This document shows, one piece after another, positions 60,595-64,000 of a stretch of 64,000 nucleotides of DNA; the stretch's first letter is position 1; every line of letters starts with the position of its first letter. Position numbers and translations under genes: made by a program. The DNA is from Tolypeutes matacus. Lineage: Eukaryota; Chordata; Mammalia; Cingulata; Chlamyphoridae. The notes beneath the pieces were generated by a model. That model did no database searches, was not told the DNA's origin, and was given only the letters and a program-made list of their open reading frames with translations. The DNA lies in NCBI GenBank assembly GCA_026826555.1, contig JAKSZT010053887.1:65531653-65595652 (forward strand), given 5' to 3'.

Positions 60595-60740
60595 GACAAA
60601 TTAGATTTTGGTCCTTGGTCTGCTACTGCATTAGAATTGACACCTCAATTTTCTTGGTCTTCAGTTTCTTCATCTTTTGTAGTAACATGTTTGGACTACC
60701 TTATAATCATGCTAAAAATAATATCTTGCATTTATATAAC
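60595..60740 (+). mobile_element. MIR-like relic
   Basis: 'ttggtccttggtctgctact', 'ttggtcttcagtttcttcat' in MIR order; diverged. Confidence 0.5.
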
Positions 60741-60884
60741 AATGGAAAAATTTAATAACATTTTGAGATCTATCCCTTTTTACTCTAAATTATTAGGCTC
60801 TAAGAAAAGACATAAATTTAAGATAAAACTAAATTCATATTTTCATTACTTTAAATGTTAACTTTATATGCAATATATTTTTAA

Positions 60885-61273
60885 TATATTTTTTAATTTT
60901 TTAAAAGATATTTAGATTACATAAAGGTTACATAAAAAATGTAGGGGATTCCCATATGCCCCTCTCCCTACCCCTCTCACATTTTCCCACATTAACAACA
61001 TCCTTCATTAGTGTGGTACATTTGTTACAATTGATGGAAACATTTTGGAGGAACTTATATAATTGTTGTGGAGGCAGTGATCACTGGATGTTCTAAGGGG
61101 AGGGAGAAGGAAAAACAGGTGTAATATGGGGACATTTTTGGGACATTGGAATTGTCCTGAATGACATTGCAATGACAGATACAGGCCGTTATATATCTTG
61201 CCATAACTTATAAAATTGTGCAGGAGAGAGTGTACACTATAATGTAAATTGTAATCCATGCTTAGTGGCAATA
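60885..61273 (-). mobile_element. L1 3'-end insertion with 5' inversion (third clear case)
   Basis: Positions 60885-61037 are minus-strand L1 3' end ('gtaggggattcccatatgcc', 'cattagtgtggtacatttgt', ending 'caattgatgg'). Positions 61038-61273 are plus-strand L1 3' UTR from just upstream ('ttgggacattggaattgtcc', ending 'catgcttagtggcaat'). In an uninverted copy the two ends would be about 15-20 bp apart. A perfect 14-bp TSD caatatatttttaa lies at 60871-60884 and 61274-61287. Confidence 0.9.
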
Positions 61274-61334
61274 CAATATATTTTTAACAATACTACTTTG
61301 TAACTAATCTTGTGGTTTAGATGGGGATGTTTAA

Positions 61335-61450
61335 ATTTCACCATTAGGTTGTAAGTCTCATAAAACTAGGAAAGCTTGCATCTTTTATTACCTTTAAAGA
61401 CTTGAAAGTCCACAGCAGATATATAATATGTGCTTAGTGATGGTATTGGA
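61335..61450 (+). mobile_element. L2-like 3' tail
   Basis: 'ggttgtaagtctcataaaac' through 'atgtgcttagtgatggtatt' follows the L2 3' pattern. Confidence 0.55.
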
Positions 61451-61499
61451 GGAAATGTGTTATTATATGGAGTTTTATTTTTTATAAAGATCATGTCAC

Positions 61500-61695
61500 T
61501 TCATTTGCTATGGGCAAGACACTCTTCTAAGTATTTGAAATATATTAAGCAGTTACATCCTAACAAAAACAATATGAGGTAGATACTATTTCTGCAGGTA
61601 TTGAAACTGAGATATAGAAAAGTTAACTAAGGTCAAATAGCTAATAATTCTGTACCCAAAGTCAATGATCTTAACCATTAATCTGAACTGCCTCT
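61500..61695 (-). mobile_element. MIR SINE
   Basis: Antisense MIR: 'gacactcttctaagtatttg', 'atgaggtagatactatttct', 'aaggtcaaatagctaataat', 'gatcttaaccattaatctga'. Confidence 0.82.
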
Positions 61696-62259
61696 CTGAT
61701 GATAGTGAAGATAATAATCATAATGGTTAGGAAAATGATGCTGAAAACTATATAACAGAGTTAATTTAAATAAATGAGTTTTAATTCTAGGAATAAAATG
61801 CTTAAAGCAAGGTAAAAGAGAACTATAAAGAGGAAATTAGCTTGCAAGTGTAAATTTGTGATTCAGCAGTGGTGAAATGAATGAGGCTAAAATTATTTAA
61901 TGGTGAAGACTACGTTAAAATGATTTAATGGAGTTAAAATGTAAATGTTCAGGCCAGTCAGTGCTTGAAATATATAGCTAAATATCAAGAAATATTTCAA
62001 AATCTTGGACATTTTTCCAAATTAAATGAAGGAAACATTGTATATATTTTATTCAATGTATCATTATTATGAAGACTAATCTTACCCATGATGAAGTCAT
62101 GCTATGCAAAATAGCATTAGATGTGAGACAAAATTTGGAACAACTGAAACATTTATGAGCCTTTGGTAGGTGAAGGAATATGCTTATTCCTGAAACTGTA
62201 AAGAGAAAAAAGGTAAAGCTTTCCCTCAAGGAATTTATTTGATGTGCTAAATTGCATTT
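61696..62259. other. No gene or clear repeat
   Basis: AT-rich unidentified DNA. Confidence 0.45.
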
Positions 62260-62560
62260 GATATGCTAAATGCTATAGAAGAAAAAATACACAGAATTTT
62301 GCGATGATAGATGAGCTTTCAAATTGCCATTCAAAATCAAATGAAGATATCATAAAAGGTCAGAAAATTCTGAAAGGATGTGGCATTTAATTAGACCTTC
62401 AAGCATGAGTAAAAGCTTCTACAGGATACACTAGAAAAGATATAGTAAAAGGACTCATGAGCAGATGGAAAATGTTTTATATGTAAATATGATTTGTTCA
62501 GAGATGCTGAGTTGTCTACTGGGCTAGGACCTCTAAAACACAAAGTGAGTAACAAGGAAC
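62260..62560 (+). mobile_element. Old mammal-wide repeat, family not assigned
   Basis: 'gatatgctaaatgctataga' and 'gcatttaattagaccttcaa' match the outline of the copies at 36760 and 58730. Confidence 0.4.
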
Positions 62561-62879
62561 AAGGCTAGGTAGGTTGTCTGAAGTGAAGGTGTAAAATCCA
62601 TTCTCTCTCATGATACGATTGAGTAGGAACAATAAAAATTTAATTACTAAGCAAAATTAATTTCCTTGATTATGGATCCACAAGGAAAACATGTTTAATC
62701 CCTATTTCTAGCAAGATCAAAAGTTAAATTGAATTGATAAAAAATATGACTGCATAATATGACGGTTTTATAAAAATTATAGCCTGACACATTTTCACCA
62801 ATTTTCTGCAAATATAAGGCAATTATATTTGCATTTATTAACTTATTATGGTAAAATTAATATACAGTTAAATGTTTAG
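62561..62879. other. No gene or clear repeat
   Basis: Nothing recognised. Confidence 0.45.
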
Positions 62880-63140
62880 ATTTTAAGTGCACAGTTTAGT
62901 GAGTTTTTTAAAACAATTTATTGAAGTATATCATTCATACATGAATATACACAAACAATAAGTGTTCAGTAAACAGTGTGAACTTACAAAACAAACATAC
63001 ATAACATCATATAGGGCTCCCACACATCACCCCACCACAAATACTTTGCATTGCTGTGAAACATTTGTTAACAAATTAAGAAAGAACATCATCAAAGTAT
63101 TACTACTAACCATAGTCCATATCTTACTCCTGTATACTTT
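62880..63140 (-). mobile_element. L1 3'-UTR end fragment
   Basis: Antisense: 'gtgaacttacaaaacaaaca', 'atatagggctcccacacatc', 'tactactaaccatagtccat', the same 3'-end type as 5450-5630. Interrupted by the SINE that follows. Confidence 0.8.
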
Positions 63141-63788
63141 TTATTTTTTAAGGATTTATTTATTTATTTATTTATTTACTTTTATCCATTTTTACCACCA
63201 CCACCACCATTTTTGCTCTTTTTGTGTCCATTCACTGGGTGACTCTCTCTGTTTCCTGCCCTCTCTTCTCATCCTTCTCCTGTCTTCACTGGGATTTGAT
63301 CCTCAGAACCTCCAATGTGGGAACATCCTACTGCCTGCGCCACCTTAGTTCCTGGTTTTTTGGCATGTCTCATCTTGGCTTTCCCTTGTGTCACTCTCCT
63401 GTTATGTTATCATCTTGCTGCATGGCTTGCGGGCCCTGACGGCACACCCGCTCACGGGATCTGGGGGGCTCACCCACTCACAGAGCCTGACGGTGCACTT
63501 GCTTGCAGGGCCTGGCGGTGCACCTGCTTGCGGGGCCTGGTGGCACACCCTGGCATGGGGCTTGACGGTACACCCACACATGTGGCCTGGCAGCGCACTT
63601 GCTCGCGGCTCCTGGCGGTGCACCCATGTGCAGGGCCTGATGGCGCACCTGCACATGGAGCCTGGTGGCCCACACACAATCTATATTTTTCTTCTTTTTA
63701 ATTTATACCGGGAGGTCTCAGGGATCAAACCCAGGTCCCTCCATATGGGAGATGGATGCCCAACAATTTGAACTACATCCGTCCCCCT
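63141..63788 (-). mobile_element. Composite DAS SINE enlarged by a VNTR
   Basis: Minus strand. Head near 63788 (complement reads 'gggggacggatgtagttcaa'), with the DAS phrase and B-box region at 63721-63750. A second tRNA-like part lies at 63290-63350 ('gggatttgatcctcagaacc'), and a T-rich end with (TTTA)n at 63153-63180. Compared with the dimer at 24511-24886 it carries about 250 bp of extra CpG-rich tandem repeat in the linker. Frames up to 128 codons in several phases come from the repeat and are not genes. Confidence 0.85.
63433..63680. repeat. 25-26 bp minisatellite, about 9-10 units
   Basis: Units begin at 63433, 63459, 63485, 63510, 63535, 63560, 63585, 63610, 63635 and a partial at 63660. 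Consensus near gcctggcggtgcacctgctt plus gcggg. Units differ at CpG sites and in the second half. Confidence 0.92.
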
Positions 63789-64000
63789 GCTATATCTATT
63801 AAGGTTGACCAAAGATACCTAGAGTTACAGTCATTTCCCATACAAGATGGTCATATAATAAATCAGGCTTAGTTCATTACCAGCATTCTTAAAACCAGAT
63901 CTAGGGAGAAAAACTAGGTCTGGGGACACAAGCATGGCCTCGAATAAAACAAATGTTTAGCCTACCCTGATTATCACAAAATCATGACAGCGAGAATATT
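63789..64000. other. Window end, nothing recognised
   Basis: No gene or clear repeat. Confidence 0.5.

Noticed and set aside
63433..63680. Regular ~25-bp repeats as a possible CRISPR array
   Set aside because: Units are directly contiguous with no unique spacers, in a mammalian SINE; it is a VNTR.
63224..63701. Several 65-128 codon frames with repetitive Gly/Ala/Pro protein
   Set aside because: They are translations of the 25-bp minisatellite in a SINE and exist in several phases on both strands.

Overview
The window reads as non-coding, intergenic or deep-intronic DNA from a xenarthran mammal, most likely an armadillo (Dasypus). The main evidence is repeated tRNA-derived SINEs of the armadillo DAS type: a tRNA-like head with A and B boxes, the phrase 'cctccca(t/c)atggga', and an A-rich tail, seen at about 8.0, 24.5-25.1, 33.2, 49.5 and 63.1-63.8 kb. 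These lie among L1 elements whose 3' UTRs are unlike primate or rodent ones, and among mammal-wide relics (MIR, L2, MaLR and ERVL LTRs). I found no spliced host gene, no CpG island, no bona fide RNA gene and no prokaryotic feature. Overall the sequence is AT-rich and layered with transposons.

Layout. 0-0.7 kb: the 3' end of an endogenous retrovirus on the minus strand (env transmembrane remnant, polypurine tract, LTR running off the window). 0.7-9.2 kb: stacked L1 pieces, mostly minus strand, plus SINEs and a MaLR LTR. 10.7-10.9 kb: a short 5'-inverted L1. 11.8-20.0 kb: a nearly complete 8.2-kb L1 on the plus strand with a perfect 14-bp target-site duplication (TSD), an intact 326-codon ORF1 and a broken ORF2 that runs into a 400-base assembly gap. 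20-26 kb: an LTR, MIRs, a SINE cluster and the least repetitive DNA of the window. 26-30.4 kb: an ancient minus-strand L1. 32.9-33.3 kb: a processed retrocopy of NDUFB1 (a mitochondrial complex I subunit) with an uninterrupted 57-codon frame and a SINE nested in its 3' UTR. 40-45 kb: two minus-strand L1s side by side. 47.5-49.8 kb: an ancient L1 hit by a DAS SINE with a perfect TSD. 52-53.7 kb: a long L2. 55.7-60.5 kb: several LTRs and one old unassigned repeat. 60.9-61.3 kb: a third 5'-inverted L1. 62.9-63.8 kb: an L1 end and a composite SINE carrying a 25-bp VNTR.

Nothing here works as an operon or pathway. The biology is retrotransposition: L1 machinery copying itself, SINEs and a host mRNA. 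The clearest recurring structures are three L1 insertions with twin-priming architecture (5' part inverted against the 3' part), each bracketed by a perfect 12-14 bp TSD; a fourth is likely. I did not find a convincing new biological system. The items most worth a second look are the inverted L1s, a tailless L1 fragment patched into an older L1, the NDUFB1 retrocopy, the SINE-borne VNTR, and two single-copy-looking segments that keep CpGs.
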